Assembly: GCF_029227915.1 (NCBI RefSeq)
Contig: NC_079875.1
Span: forward strand, 9,237,001-9,301,000
Length of the DNA stretch: 64,000 bases
Source of the DNA: Hydractinia symbiolongicarpus
Taxonomy: Eukaryota; Cnidaria; Hydrozoa; Anthoathecata; Hydractiniidae
Direction of reading: 5' to 3'
Shown here: positions 1 through 13,300 of the stretch, piece by piece
How the letters are laid out: each line of letters opens with the position of its first letter
Numbering within the stretch: the stretch's first letter is position 1
Translations under genes and position numbers: made by a program
Notes under the pieces: generated by a model
What the model was told of the DNA's origin: nothing
The model's input: only the letters and a program-made list of their open reading frames with translations
Database searches by the model: none

Positions 1-246
1 TTGGTGTGAAAAGTGCTGCTGGGAAAGTCATGTTGTGTTATTTATATGTTGTATTGCAAACCTAATCAGTAGCCTGTGGGTAAATCCACAGTTTCACCAG
101 TCTATCATATGTTACATTTTGTGTTTCTGTGGCATTACTTTTTTCTTGTGTGCAGACAGAATACAATTATTAATTATATAAAGAAGTACAGTTTTGTTTA
201 TTTCTTCTTATACCGCATATGTTTATATTAATCCAATATCATTTAG
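1..246 (+). other. Intron sequence of CSNK1G
   Basis: No coding sequence is visible before the acceptor (…ATTTAG) ending at 246. The first recognisable kinase exon follows directly and enters in the middle of the kinase N-lobe, so this stretch is most simply intron. The upstream exons (N-terminus and glycine-rich loop) must lie outside the window. Confidence 0.6.
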
Positions 247-3200
247 GAACCATTGAAATCAAGAGCACCACAGTTGCATCTAGAATACAGATTTTACAAA
301 GCACTAGGACAGTCAGGTTTGTATTTACCAGTGTTTGTTTTGGTGGGTGGGGGTGGGGGAGGGGGTAATACCAGGCTTTATTACTACAAATCACCCTATC
401 AGTCCAATATTTACCTTAAATTTGCAAAATAAATGTTGTTAGAAAGCTTAGTCTTTTATTTTCAAGAGCAGTGCACATTGTAAAATTCAAGTCATATTTA
501 TTTTTTGAGATTTAAGTTTAGACTCCCATAATAATATACCAGTATCAATTCTAATTGATATGCTGTTCAAATTATACACTTAGAAATAATATGTAGTTGT
601 TTAATAATTATAAAATTAACTGTTGCTTAAAAAAATTTCCATTTTGTAAAGAAATTTACTTCCTTGAACTTATACTTCCTGGTAACCTTTTGATCGTTAT
701 CTTCTGTGTCATTATCTATTTTTATACTAACACTGACTGGATATAGGTTACATTCACCTGTGCTTTTTAAGCTGAACTAGACTCGGTTTAGTGTGGTCAC
801 AAGCACATGTATGTGAGATTTTTTTAAATGATAAAGAACAATATGTTTAGATGGAGTACCACAGGTCTTCTACTTTGGTCCTTGTGGGAAATACAATGCT
901 ATGGTCATGGAATTGTTGGGACCTAGTCTGGAGGATTTATTTGACTTATGCGATAGACAATTTTCCATGAAGACGGTCTTGATGATCGCCATGCAACTGG
1001 TAATATTTTTTGGTATTTTAGCTTATATTTTTTTCAATAAAAAGTGATATTCTTTTTCAAACAATTTTTTTAAACACTTTTAATGTTAATAACTTTGGTT
1101 ATTCTACAATAGGTTTAATACATTTTTAAATGAAGTGATTTCCTGTGTACTTTCTTTTCCTCTGAGTAAAGATAAACAGTGGTAAAACACTAAGGCTTTG
1201 TTGCAACTAAAATGAGTCATCCACTAAAGTTTACTAGAGTAACATAATCCACAAATTACAGCAACTTAAATAGGGTAATGTCAATTGGTTTATCTCTTGG
1301 TAGCAATGTAACAGAAAAACAAAACAGAGGTTGCCAACTTTTATATAAAACTGACTTGACGGCTCTCGTAGTTTGATATTGTATTTTTATTATTCTTTCC
1401 TGATACAACATATAGCTCAATTTGAGGTTTTGTTAATGTTTTTTTAACTCTGAAGAAAGTGGTTGTAATTAAGGTCACCTTTGATTAGATTTCTTGTTAT
1501 TATAATAAAACTTTCCGTCAGGATAAGAAACAGGATTTTGTATCCTGATTAGCTGAACAAAACATGGGCATTTTTTTAAACACAGTTTTTTCAGTTTAAT
1601 TGAAAAGTTTTTATGTTGAAAATTGATTTTTTCCTTACTTACTTTGAAGCTTTTGTACATCAACCTAATGTTTTAATGTGTTTGACTAAGGTGTTGTTAC
1701 CTTAAACAAAGATTTATACCTTCTTGTTTGTGTCTAGATCCGTCGCTTGGAATACGTACATTCAAAGCATATGATATATAGAGATATTAAACCAGAAAAT
1801 TTTTTAATCGGACGTCGACAAAATGGCACTGAAAAGTTAATTTTTATAATAGACTTTGGTTTAGCAAAGGAATATATAGACCCCGAAACTAAAAAACATA
1901 TACCTTACCGTGAACACAAAAGTTTGACTGGAACTGCAAGATACATGAGCATAAACACGCATTTGGGAAAAGGTAGGTTGAAACACAAAGAATTACATTT
2001 GTTGTGTGGTATGGAAGATGCAGTATTCAGAAGAGAATTTACTGTATGTTGTCTGTAAAAGAGAAAGTAGATATTTAGCAAACTAGACATGTATTGTGAT
2101 GTCAATACATAAAAATAGTAACTTGAAAGTAAATAAATCCACTGCATTGTGCTCACAACTTTGAGGCCAAATAACTTAGAAATGGTTAGTAGGATCAGTA
2201 GTTTCACCCCCACATGGGACTTAATTGGGCAATTTCCCCAAAGCTAGACCAACCAACCTGTTTTAGAACCTTTAAACCCTACTATGCAAGCTTCACAAAG
2301 TAAAATGAAAAAATTAAGAAATTTCTGAAAAACATTTTTTGTGTATTAGCCAACTGATAACCTTAAAAATCCTTTAAAACCTAATATCGTTGTAACAGTT
2401 CCTCTAAAGCGTGTTATTCCATACATTATTTTGATCAACATTTCAAGCTTAATGCAGCAGATTCACAAATTTCTGTTCTATAGTTGGACAGGTTGTTAAT
2501 GATGTCATCAAAATATTTTCCTGTAACTATTCCATTCCTAAATAAGTGGATTTTTCACTAATGACATGGACTATTCACTAATTTATTAATATTTTATTAC
2601 TTCGTTACAAACCTTTGTATAATAACAGTTAAACAAATATTTTAAATGGTTTTGTGGTTGATATTGCTCATCTTTAAAGTAAAAATTCTTTTATAAAATT
2701 CAATGAAATATGATGGGTAGAAGTGTTAATATAAAAAAATACATAGTTTAATTTAGAAGAGTGAAGATATTCCATTAAGAATTATAAAAATCACAAATAA
2801 CACTAAAGGTGTTAGTAAAAATTATAAATTACTAAATAATAAATAAGAAAGGATAGAAATTTCGGTGAAATTATTTTTTAAAAGGAAGAATGAAACTGAG
2901 AATTTTTTAAAAATTAAGATGATATAAAATATTAAAAAAAATTGCCATAACTTTTTGGTGCTTGCATTGATCATAATAAATATTAATTTTCTATAAGTAT
3001 TTTTTGTAGTTTTGCTCTGATCACCACTTTTTTGCTTTTACAAATTTACGTAAAGCCTTTTTTAAAATTGTCTTCAATTTTTTTTTTGAAATATTATGGA
3101 ATCTTTTACAAAGCTGTGGTAACTTTTTTTTGATACGTAACTGTTCCATTGATTCTTTAAATAAAATCTGCTACTATTTCGGTATAAAAGATAAGCCAAG

Positions 3201-6200
3201 ATTGAAATCAAATTTTCATGTTTTCACACCCTGAAAATCTAGAATCTGTTATCGGAGAAGGGTATTTTATTATTAATGAAAAACTTATTTATGCAATAAT
3301 ATCTTTATCAACAGTAAAATATAACAGGGATATTTGTTTGTTTAAATCTAAGTCTGCATTTGCAAAGATTTTTCTTAAAAATTTTTTTCTGTTATGCTAA
3401 CCTTAAACTTAAATTTTAGTGGGTTGTTATTTGTGCATGTAATTTCAGGTAATTGTTCATGCTTTAAAACTCACTAATCATCTTAATGTGAAAAATATTT
3501 GTGAAAGAGTTTTTGAGGTGATAAATGTTGTTGGACTAGAGCTTAAAATGTCTTTTTTTTATTCTGAAGATTTTTTATTTAATTATTATTAAATTTACTT
3601 CTGCTCGATAAATTATGATATTTTAAGGAATAAAAAATATTAATTAAAATTCAGGCAAAATTACACTTGTTTGCTCATCCCAGGCCTCTCAAATATTTGC
3701 TGAATTAAGGTCTGCATGTCTGTTTTTCATTTCCTAACCCTTACACTATGGGTCATCTAGATCATCTACAATGTCATCAATTAAAAATCTGGAAAAAACA
3801 GCCCGCGGCTGGAGAGCCATCTTTTTCTCGGCCACCAATTGCAATTCATTTTAAAAAGCTAATTTTCCAAAACGGGTACATATTCTAAAGTATTGTTTAA
3901 ATTTTTCGACTAGTTAGAGCAACTTTGTATTGTGTCAACCAATTGAGACGTGTGAACACGAAGTTGAAAGCAAATTTCTCAAGTTGATACCTGCTTTTAA
4001 CCAGTTAAAAAAATTGTGCAATGGGAAACTTTTTAACAAGTTTTAACAAGGAACCCTTATTGTCCTTGGTTAGCCTATTTGATGTATGGAATTAGAACTG
4101 TTTTTAAACTTTAAAAAACTTTACTGGCAAATGTGTGTTAAGATAACACTTTTAGCTGTGACTGTAGCGAAAAGTAAAATGTAGATAAAAGTTTTGAAAT
4201 TGTTGTGTTATAACATCAAGTCATATTTAATGTAATTTTTTGAAATTGCTAAAATGGATTTAGTATATTAGTAATCCTAGGTTTATTTTTCAATGAATTT
4301 TACAACGCTGCAGAGCTGTTTACACATAAATGTTTCAATTTTAAGTTGAAGCAACTTGTTACTTTAACTAGTTAAATCGTGTAAATGCTGCCTAAGGGTT
4401 ATAATTAAGAAATCAATGCATTGTGCAACAGAAAAGGTTTTGTACTAATCAATTCACTATTATAGTGAATTGATTAGTCAAGACGTTCCTATCTTGCACA
4501 AAGTACCTTTATATATGTAACTTTTGTATATCTATATAACTTTTGAAAAAAAATTGAGATTTATAATCCAGACCAAAATCTTTGGGAAAACTATCAATAA
4601 TTAGGTTAACCTGCTTTTCCATTGTTGTGTTTACTGAAAGTATGTAAAACATTGTCATCTTAGGGGCTAGGACAATGTTAATAAAGTAATCAAAGCGATG
4701 CAATCTACTAAGAAAGATTCCTCTAACTTTAACATAGTTTAATTTACTGTAATTGATTTTTTATTATCTTTCCAGAACAAAGTCGTCGAGATGATTTAGA
4801 AGCCTTAGGACACATGTTTATGTACTTCTTGAGAGGTAGTTTACCATGGCAAGGACTAAAGGCTGATACGTTAAAGGAAAGATACCAAAAAATAGGCGAC
4901 ACAAAACGATCAACGCCTATCGAAGTGTTATGCGAAAGCTTCCCAGGTGAGTTGAAATCAAAAAAAATTCAAAACTTTGTCACTCATTTGCACTTGTTTA
5001 CTTCTAGTCTAAAGAGATTCAAAATACTTAGTGTGTTTGGTTCCTGTGGTGTCGGCATCTTTATATTTGAATTAATGAAGTCAAAATGTTTTATCACTTT
5101 TTAGAAGAATGGGCTACATACTTGAGATACGTTAGAAGATTGGATTTTTTTGAAACACCTGATTATGACTACCTGTATGGACTTTTTCGAAACCTCTATG
5201 ATAAAAAAGGTTACCATGACAATGGAGAGTTCGATTGGACCCACAAGACAATTGTATGTAGTCTCTAATCATTTTACCTAGGGATGCCACGCCTTCAAAA
5301 ATTCCTTATTAAGTCTCCTGAAAACTCCTCTGTTTTAAGCAGTTTTTCTTCAAAGGTGGATGTTTTACCAACTTAAATCTCATAAATTTTAGTTTTACAA
5401 GAACTATATAATTTGTTTTTCACTTATGGGCTCAATTTTTTTTTTTTTTTAATTACCTCATTGTTTTTGAAAAAAAAAATATAATAATCTCATTTTTCTT
5501 ATTTTTCTCATTTTTTTTTTTTTTTTTTTTTATGAAAATACGCTCGTCTTCTCAAAAAACCTGAAAATGATAAGTCGTCGAATCTTCTCAAATTCGCCCT
5601 ACAATTGAACATGAACCCATGAATATTTTTAAAAATTTAAGTTTCAAAAGGACTTTATTGAAACTTTTTTGCTTTGTAAAAGCTATGTTAAAGTTCTTGT
5701 TTTCTCAGAAACTTCGTATAAGTTAACTTTTCTGTTGGTATTGGTTTACATTACAAGTTGGCTAGAAAAATGCGCCGCAACCTTTATACTGTTAAAAACA
5801 ATGTATGATTATTTTACTTGGAAATAATTGATATAAATGGCTTATTCGATAAAAATTATTATTTTTAGCCGACGCCAGTTGAAAAGACTCCCAGCACCAA
5901 TCTAAAAATTCCTGCAGTAAGTACAATCAATATTGTTAACCAACGTTATATCAGACTAGTCGATGGCCCGTTCGAACCCGTGGCTTTTTACCGGGCCATC
6001 GACTAGTCCTTCTTATACCGCATTACGTGCGTCTCGCTACTTGCAATGCTGCGTGACAGCCGTATTAAAATATAAATTTTAAATTGCCAATAAGTAGAAA
6101 AAAATAGGAACTAGTGTATTTGAAAACCTTATTTTTTTTTCTATTCTAAAGAAATCTATTTGCAGCGAAGTAGTGGTAGATTTAAGTCTTTTGTTTTTTA

Positions 6201-9200
6201 ATATATTTTCCACCAATCACAACATGTTTCTATGTAAGAAAAACTTACTTACCCAATTTTTCGACAAAAGGATTCAGTTCCTTAGAATATTCCTAATTTT
6301 TCTCTTAAAGACAATTAATTCTGATATATATCACAACCAAATCTCGGTATAGGTTACGGGAAATAGTAAAGCATGGTTTTCCTTTGTTACGTGGTGTCAT
6401 TCGTAAAGAGTGAGCCAATGACTAAAATTTTTAGGACTTACGTACAGTGCACTTTGGTTACACTCATAAGCGCAAGAAATGAACACATAGAATTTGGTAC
6501 TTATTACAAAAAATACCAATGGGTTTGTTTACAAAAGAGAACAATCTCGATGTTGTTTGATGTTGTTCTTACAGGTAGCTTAGCTACTATAGTTACATTT
6601 AGGATTAAACTAGCATTTATTACTTAATACTCAGTAAAATAGGTCAAGTTTGAATATTAAACTTTTTCGCTATAGCTAGCTAGACTAAGCATGAAAGGAC
6701 AAGGCTGAGCTTTTTAGCTGGGTTAAAAGTCAAAACTTACAACACATTTTTTAAGATTATACTACACATATTTGAGAACACCTGCAGGAAAATGCATTGT
6801 TCATCAAGTTACCCCATATGGCTAATATGGAAGATTTCTTCATAAAAAGCATCAGAAACTTTTTTCATGTGGATTACTTTTACATTAACAAAAATTAAAA
6901 ATTTGAAGATAAACTTTTGCGATTTTGTCATTCATTAGTTTTCAAATTTCTCGCTGGAAATTTTTAAGGTTTAAAACCCATGTCTCACAGTAACTTTTTC
7001 ATTCTTATCCTAATGTTAATACATAAGCAATGCAAGAACTTTTGCTGGAAAATAAAAACACATCAAGAGAAAAAGTTTGTTATTAAAATATTATAAATAA
7101 TTTCAAACCGATTAGTCCCTGCAGTCATTTTGGTGTTAGCGGTATGAAAAACTATGCTAAAACTATACTAAGTAAAAGTCCTATTACTTCAGTAAAATTT
7201 GAAATAATGACTTGAAACTTAGTATTACATGTTTTTAGACCAGTTTGATGAAATGAACCCAAAATTTTTTTTTACTACTATCATAGTTTCTGAGTTCTTA
7301 ATTTTGGCCATTCTTGGAGACCCCGATAAACTTTTTTTGACAATATATCAATTTTGGCAAGCCATGTGTACAGAAAACATTCCAAGTGATTCTCAGGATT
7401 AAAAATAATTCAAACAGATAAAATGTGTCCCAGGTTTAGGACCAAATACCTTATCCAGCTCAGAGAAAGTGGGAATGTGCTTGTAAAGCACAGTGCTAAA
7501 TGTCCACCTGGATCTGCAACACGTTTACTTTGCACTAATTGCCCAGTCTGGTGCCACTCACAATTAATTTTTGAATATCCACAGGAACTTTTTATGCAAA
7601 ATGAAAAATGCTGAACAACTGTATTTCCTTTGCAGAAGTAACAATAGGCTCATCTTTATCATAAGTCCTGTGAATGTTGGTTTATGAAAAAGATATTCTT
7701 AATGCTATAAGCGCTCCACTGCATTTGTAACACATTACACTAAGTTTACGCTTTACTAAGTCTTAACCTGAAGACTTTAGGTCTTCCCATTTCAAGCGAA
7801 TATTACTTCTGGCTATACTTTCCCAAATTTTGTTATTTGATAAAAGTAAACTGAAAATCTACATAATTTATTTATGAAATATAGGTTTCAGTTTGTCGTG
7901 GAAACATGTTTACCAACATGCAATGTCTTGCCTTCCTAACTAGCTATATACTCAAGTCTTAAATGTTCACTGCTATGGGAGGTCCAAATAACTACCTAGC
8001 TATTTTTATTTAAAATGACAGAATGCCTTGAAAAATCTTTTGTGCAGCTAGCTACATTAAAGTAATATATTTAGCTCTTGTACTTTATCACTTAATTATT
8101 TAATAACAAATGTGCCCTGGAGTGCTGGCATGGTACTTGCTAGTATCTTAAAATCACAAAATAAATATTATCCAGATGTGACCATCCCTCATCATCAGAC
8201 ATGCATGTCTTTAGTTTCAAGCCACGATCCCTGAGCTTCCAACCCCGTCTCAGTCACAAGTTTCAGCGCTAGCCAAAATGACGGACAACGTCAAAGAACT
8301 CTGGGTAATTTTGAAAAAAATGTGGTTCTGCCTTATGATTTTCAAATATTTGCTGCTGATATCAGCATATTTTGGCCCTCGGGTGCCACACCTCCGTATA
8401 TATAGGAGTTAATTATCTTTAAACAGACTTTTTCTAATAGTTGACTTTAGAGAAAGTTATTAGAAATACAGGTTTAAAAGAAGGCTCTTGTAAGGTTTCT
8501 TACGTTTTTAAAGAGGGATATCTATACAGGGGACTAAAAAGTAGATATGGACAGAATTGTCAGTACTTGGAAAGGCAGCAAATTCCTTAAAAGCTGCAAA
8601 AGTTGCTAAAAAATAATCTTGTCATAGCTAGGGTACAAGAATAAAAATAATAACTTCATATGTTTTCTTGTGCATATGAATGTTTTAAATGAAGACTAAA
8701 TTCCAGGCTTCATAAGAAGTTTGATTCTCTTCTTGTTTGCTGTGTACATAGCCTGTCAGTTGAACACTAATTGGTAAAAAGGTATTCTATTTATTTTTAT
8801 TTAGAAAACTGATTTAACGCCTGGTGGTGAACGAGGAATGTCAGGATCTGTGGTGGCGGTCAAAGATCAAACTACTATAAACGCGAGTAAACCGGAAGTA
8901 GATGTTGTTAGCGAAACGAAGTAAGTCATTTGTATCACTACGACATCTGCTCCAAATACATTAGTAATACCTGTCTCTATCAAATGTTTTATTCTGTAGA
9001 CAAAAAGGAGTTTTTTAATTTATGATGAAAATGTAGATGTAAAATACGGGTATTCGAATTTATTAGTTTTTTAGCAGTGGCTCAGTCTTTATTTAATAAA
9101 CGCCCCATAGAAGTCTTAAACATTAAATAAACGTCCAGGGCGTTTATTAGAGTTTTTACAGTAATTGCATTTTGTTCGTCATCAGTGATAAACGCACTGT

Positions 9201-9951
9201 CAAAAACTCTGTTAGTTTCTGCTTTTATGTTTTTCTTGTCTTGTATGTTGTATGATGCACAAACATACAATTCATTACGTTTTTTTGTCAGTCAAAATTA
9301 TATGTAAGCTTAGATAAAAAGAAAGCGAAAAAAAAGAGTTTGCAAAAATTAGACTTTCCAAGCTATTTTATCATAAACGATCTTGCATGATGCAGATTCT
9401 AAAATTGTTTTTTTATCATACTCCATTATGTGGAGAATCAGTGCTCAAGAATTTAACCATCTCTTCATCTTTTCTAAAGCCCTATTGAACTTGTTTTCAA
9501 TGCTTTTTTATTATGTGGTTCGCAATTTTAATAAGTCTGTGCAAACAAAGTTCCTTGTCATCACTTGTGACACAACATATTCATTACTGCCTATTTTTAA
9601 AAATTCTTGTTTAGGTTTTTCAGTTACTGTGTAGACGGTAAAAAGCGCTTTAAACAACTTTAGATTATAGCTTTGAAGTGAATAATCAAATGCATAATTC
9701 GCAGAAAACTAACAATCCGTTCTAGGTGGACGAAATATCTATTGCGCATGCTTGTATTGTCACCGTCTGTACCGTGAAATGTTTATCCTATAAGTTGACA
9801 TTTGCTCAATTTTACTTCCATTTTATGTATCTGTTTATTTGTTTATTTGTCCTAATATTTATTTATTTGTTTGTTTATTTGTTTTGTTATTTAATTTAGA
9901 TGCTGTTGTTTCTTCAAGCGCAGAAAGTCAAATGCCAGGCATAAAAAGTGA
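247..9951 (+). CDS. CSNK1G: Casein kinase 1 gamma (3' part, 8 exons)
   Basis: Serine/threonine kinase of the CK1-gamma group, a membrane-anchored CK1 known to phosphorylate the Wnt co-receptor LRP6. Exons read as 247-316, 851-999, 1738-1972, 4776-4946, 5105-5253, 5869-5916, 8805-8920 and 9900-9951. Joined they give 329 codons plus stop with every phase matching. The first exon reads [20 protein letters not shown], followed by the hinge region, the catalytic loop [29 protein letters not shown], and the C-lobe [19 protein letters not shown]. The last exon encodes [10 protein letters not shown], the cysteine-rich tail that is palmitoylated in this subfamily, so this is gamma and not alpha, delta or epsilon. 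The N-terminal exons lie upstream of the window. Introns 1973-4775 and 5917-8804 are large and contain repeats but no recognised gene. Identification is firm; exon ends are good to a few bases. Confidence 0.95.
4444..4478. repeat. 35-bp near-perfect palindrome
   Basis: ACTAATCAATTCACTAT is followed by a single T and then by its exact reverse complement. It lies in CSNK1G intron 1973-4775. It could extrude as a cruciform or be a foldback remnant; no function is evident. Confidence 0.85.
5954..6008. repeat. Inverted repeat, 17-bp arms with GACTAGTCGAT termini
   Basis: The arm GACTAGTCGATGGCCCG at 5954-5970 is repeated in exact inverse at 5992-6008, around a 21-nt spacer. It lies just after the CSNK1G exon 5869-5916. 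The ACTAGTCGAT…GGCCCG motif also begins the repeats near 53088 and 60220, so this is probably a miniature foldback relative of that family. Confidence 0.8.
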
Positions 9952-10152
9952 CAAAAATTTCAACTGCTTTTATCTACGTAATTTTTTAAATAAGAACAAA
10001 TCAAGCAAGATTGTTTTTGCTTGGGTTATCGAGTCACAATTGTCAGTACATGATCTGTACAGTAGAGACTTCGGATGTGAATAGATCGTTACAGAAAATC
10101 GTTCTGTTTTGATACGCCGATAGACAATGTAGATGGGTTGGCGATTTGTTTG

Positions 10153-10338
10153 GCTTCGTCCAATGGGAAAAGCGATTTATCAGGCGTTGTCCAATCAGAT
10201 AACAGATTAGGCAGGCTTCGTCCAACAACAAAAGCGATTTATCAAGTTTCTACCAATCAGAAAAGCGTTGTATCAGGCTTCGTCCAATAGGAAAAGGGAT
10301 TTAGCAAGTTTTCACCAATCAGTAAAGCGATTTGACTT
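10153..10338. repeat. 31-bp minisatellite carrying CCAAT boxes
   Basis: Six consecutive 31-bp units align without gaps. Each begins G(C/T)(T/G)T…CCAA and continues to …GCGATTTATCA. Five of the six keep an intact CCAAT (CCAATGGG, CCAATCAG, CCAATCAG, CCAATAGG, CCAATCAG); the third reads CCAACAA. CCAATCAG is a good match to the known NF-Y binding core. The array starts about 200 bp after the CSNK1G stop codon. It may be a plain minisatellite or a regulatory array. Confidence 0.85.
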
Positions 10339-13300
10339 TTTTATTCTGGTTTTCACACGTACACCTCAGGAGTTAATATATTTTTAGTTGACGCTACAAG
10401 CACTTTTAGGCCATCGGGTTTTGTTTCTTCGTGCGAAGACTTACTCTTCTAATCTAACTTTTGTTTTTCACACAACAAACCATCACTGTCTCGTTGCGTC
10501 ACAAACAAATTTACCTCTGACGTTCATGCTCAGATGTTTAAACTTTTAAAAAGTTGAGGTCCATTTTTTATATATTTAGGAGTTACCATTCGGCAGAACT
10601 TTTCGGAAACTTCTACAACGTCACACCAGTTGTTTTTGGTGCATCAGAATAATTTCTAAGTATGTCGAGAGTATATTTCCGGGACCATAAACACTTCGTT
10701 TGTTTTTATCAAGAATATTAAACAAACCGGGAAGATATTGCCAATGTTTAAGTGTTTAATTTATATACATGGATTTCTCTATTCAAACAGGTCCTTCGGT
10801 TACCGTCAGATTATTAAAACTTGTGGTGGATTATATTATATATAGTTACGAATATATTTAATATGGCTGTTTATTGTTGGATGATGCCTCGTTTACACTT
10901 TAAACGTCGGACCAAAGTGATAGAATTTTCGATTTTTGATAAAGTATCGCATCCGGGTATCACCTGGGATACCGGGTATCACCTGGCGGTATCGGGTCTT
11001 ACTATTCTCATGTCCCGTAACTAATACGACATGTCAGGTGCTCACTTCAGTCCGGCGTCTAAAGAAATAGTAGGGTATGATTGAATGCAAATTTTCATTA
11101 TACATTGTTTTTTTTTTGTCTTTTTAAGTTATATATTTTCGAGACGGAAAGACCTGTTCAAGTATTTAACTTCATGTGACATTCTCAGAACCTTGACAGC
11201 CTTTGTGAATGCGAAACAGTTAATGTGCGCCCTTTGTTAACAGCGAGCATGGCGTTTACCTAAGTATTTTTATTAAATAAGTCGTATTTGATAGACGTTT
11301 CGTACATCACCAATAACCTCTGGAGCGTTTACGCCCGCTTTTGTGCTACTAGTACTGTGTTTACGCCCGCTTTTTATGCCACTGGTACTGTGTATATGTA
11401 TAGATAAATTTTGGGAGTCTGTCATAACTGCATTTTAGTTTTGATTTCTGTGAAGAAACAGTTTTAATTTGTCAATTTAAAATCGTTGTTGTCAGTTTTG
11501 CTTTCGTTTTGTTAGCCCATGGAAAAATCAACTGAAATTCCCATAGGCACATTAACTATCTCGTGCATAAATATTTCGTGTGTCCGTAGCACGACTTTTT
11601 TCTCAACGGTAGACGACGACATAAAGTCCTTTAACCTTTTAACGCCTGGGATTTTAACGGCACAGTTTTCTTTGAGAAAAGGGAGCGGAGGGAGGAAGCC
11701 TCATTGTATCTCATCTCTACTGTTACTTCCGGAAGACTGCACAAACTATGAAATCAAGTAGGCCAAAAAATATTTTACTAGCGTAAGCATTTTCGAGATG
11801 ACGTTATTAAAACTGCTAAAAATAATAATGATCTCAGTTCAAACTTTCTAATTTCGTTTGCAGCTAAATTAATGTTTTTTGACATGTATTTTATTTTTTT
11901 ATCAACCGTAGTAGGAAACGAGTCAAAAAATCGTAAGACACTTAGAGTAAACCGAAAAATCAGGTGACAATTTTCCCTTCATTAGTATGGGCAACATTGC
12001 AATCAAGTTCAAAACATTTTCGTAAGTTTTTGTCATGGTGTCAGGAACAACATTGTGATAAGAACAGGATTGATGACGTCTGACAAATCAGAGAGTATCA
12101 CACAACCTCGGACGGCGAGTAGGATATCAAAAAAGCGAAAAATTGCCCTGGGAACGAGGTTGAGTATCACACTTTTAAGTAGGTGCGCTAAGTAGGTGTG
12201 CGATGACACAAAACTGTGTTGTGATTTTGCGCTGCTTTGGTGGCCTGTAACATGACCAATACTCTCGGACTTGGCAAATTTTGCGGGGAGATTTTTTGAA
12301 CGAATTATTGACTTAGGGCCGAAAAATCAGTTTGTTGAACTTGCTTGTGAAGCAACTGAACGTGCCTGTAAAACGCCCGTGGCTAACCCGTATTTTTTAT
12401 GGGACCCGCACCAAAGTTAAGGCGGGATATTCGAACTTAGCGTCATGGGGAGAAAAGACAAAACTTCGAAAAGACGAAGTACGCAAATATAAGATGGAAT
12501 AAGAATTTCAGTGGGAGAACGAATGCATCTGGTTTGGCTTACAGATGGAAGTACACAAACATGACATGGCAAAGACCAGTAGGGCTAGGGCCTAGGGGCC
12601 ACAAGACCCTGAGGAAGAAGTCGCAGGTTGAACACAAAAGTTCATTTCACCAAAAAGCTTTTGCAATTGAGGGGAAAATTGGCAAGGATAGTTTAATTTT
12701 TTTGCAAGCTTTGCGTAACATTAATTTTAAAGTTGACAGAATTGTTTACGAGACTTTTGAAAAAACAGTTACACAAAAACAGTTTGTTATCCCCTTTTCA
12801 AAGTATTTCGCCATCTTCTTCTGTTATTCCATTGAATATATAACAAGGTTTGATAGAGCACTAGAATCAAGTAGCAACAATCAAATTTACTTTTAACATA
12901 AACGTGAATGCGCCTGCTACAATTACGGACAAAGTATAATGAAACGGAGGGATAATTTCAAATTCGGATGCGCCACAAGTGGTCACATTGGTTGTTTCTA
13001 TATTAGAATCGCGTATTCTGAACCTCTCAATATTTACAGCGGAGTTCGGAATAGTTGCAAACGTCAGCACAACCATTGTTCTCGTACTTGGCTACCTTCG
13101 TGTAGCCGATACTGCGGGTTCGACATAGAATGATACTAGCGAATTTTATACACTCTTTACGTGGTTTACGTGCCTACCGGCTGCAAAATGGTGACTATTT
13201 TACTTTTCTGTGTTTGATATTGACAACAAAACTGCCTTTGTTTTATTAATTTTGTCCATAATTTTATTTTACCAAACTTACAAACAAACATCACATCCCA

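Noticed and set aside
7423-7614. 63-codon ORF in a CSNK1G intron with several cysteines
   Set aside because: Cysteine spacing fits no family I know and no exon boundaries are convincing.
12534-12896. 120-codon ORF in the spacer
   Set aside because: No recognised family, no splice context; it lies between dispersed repeats.
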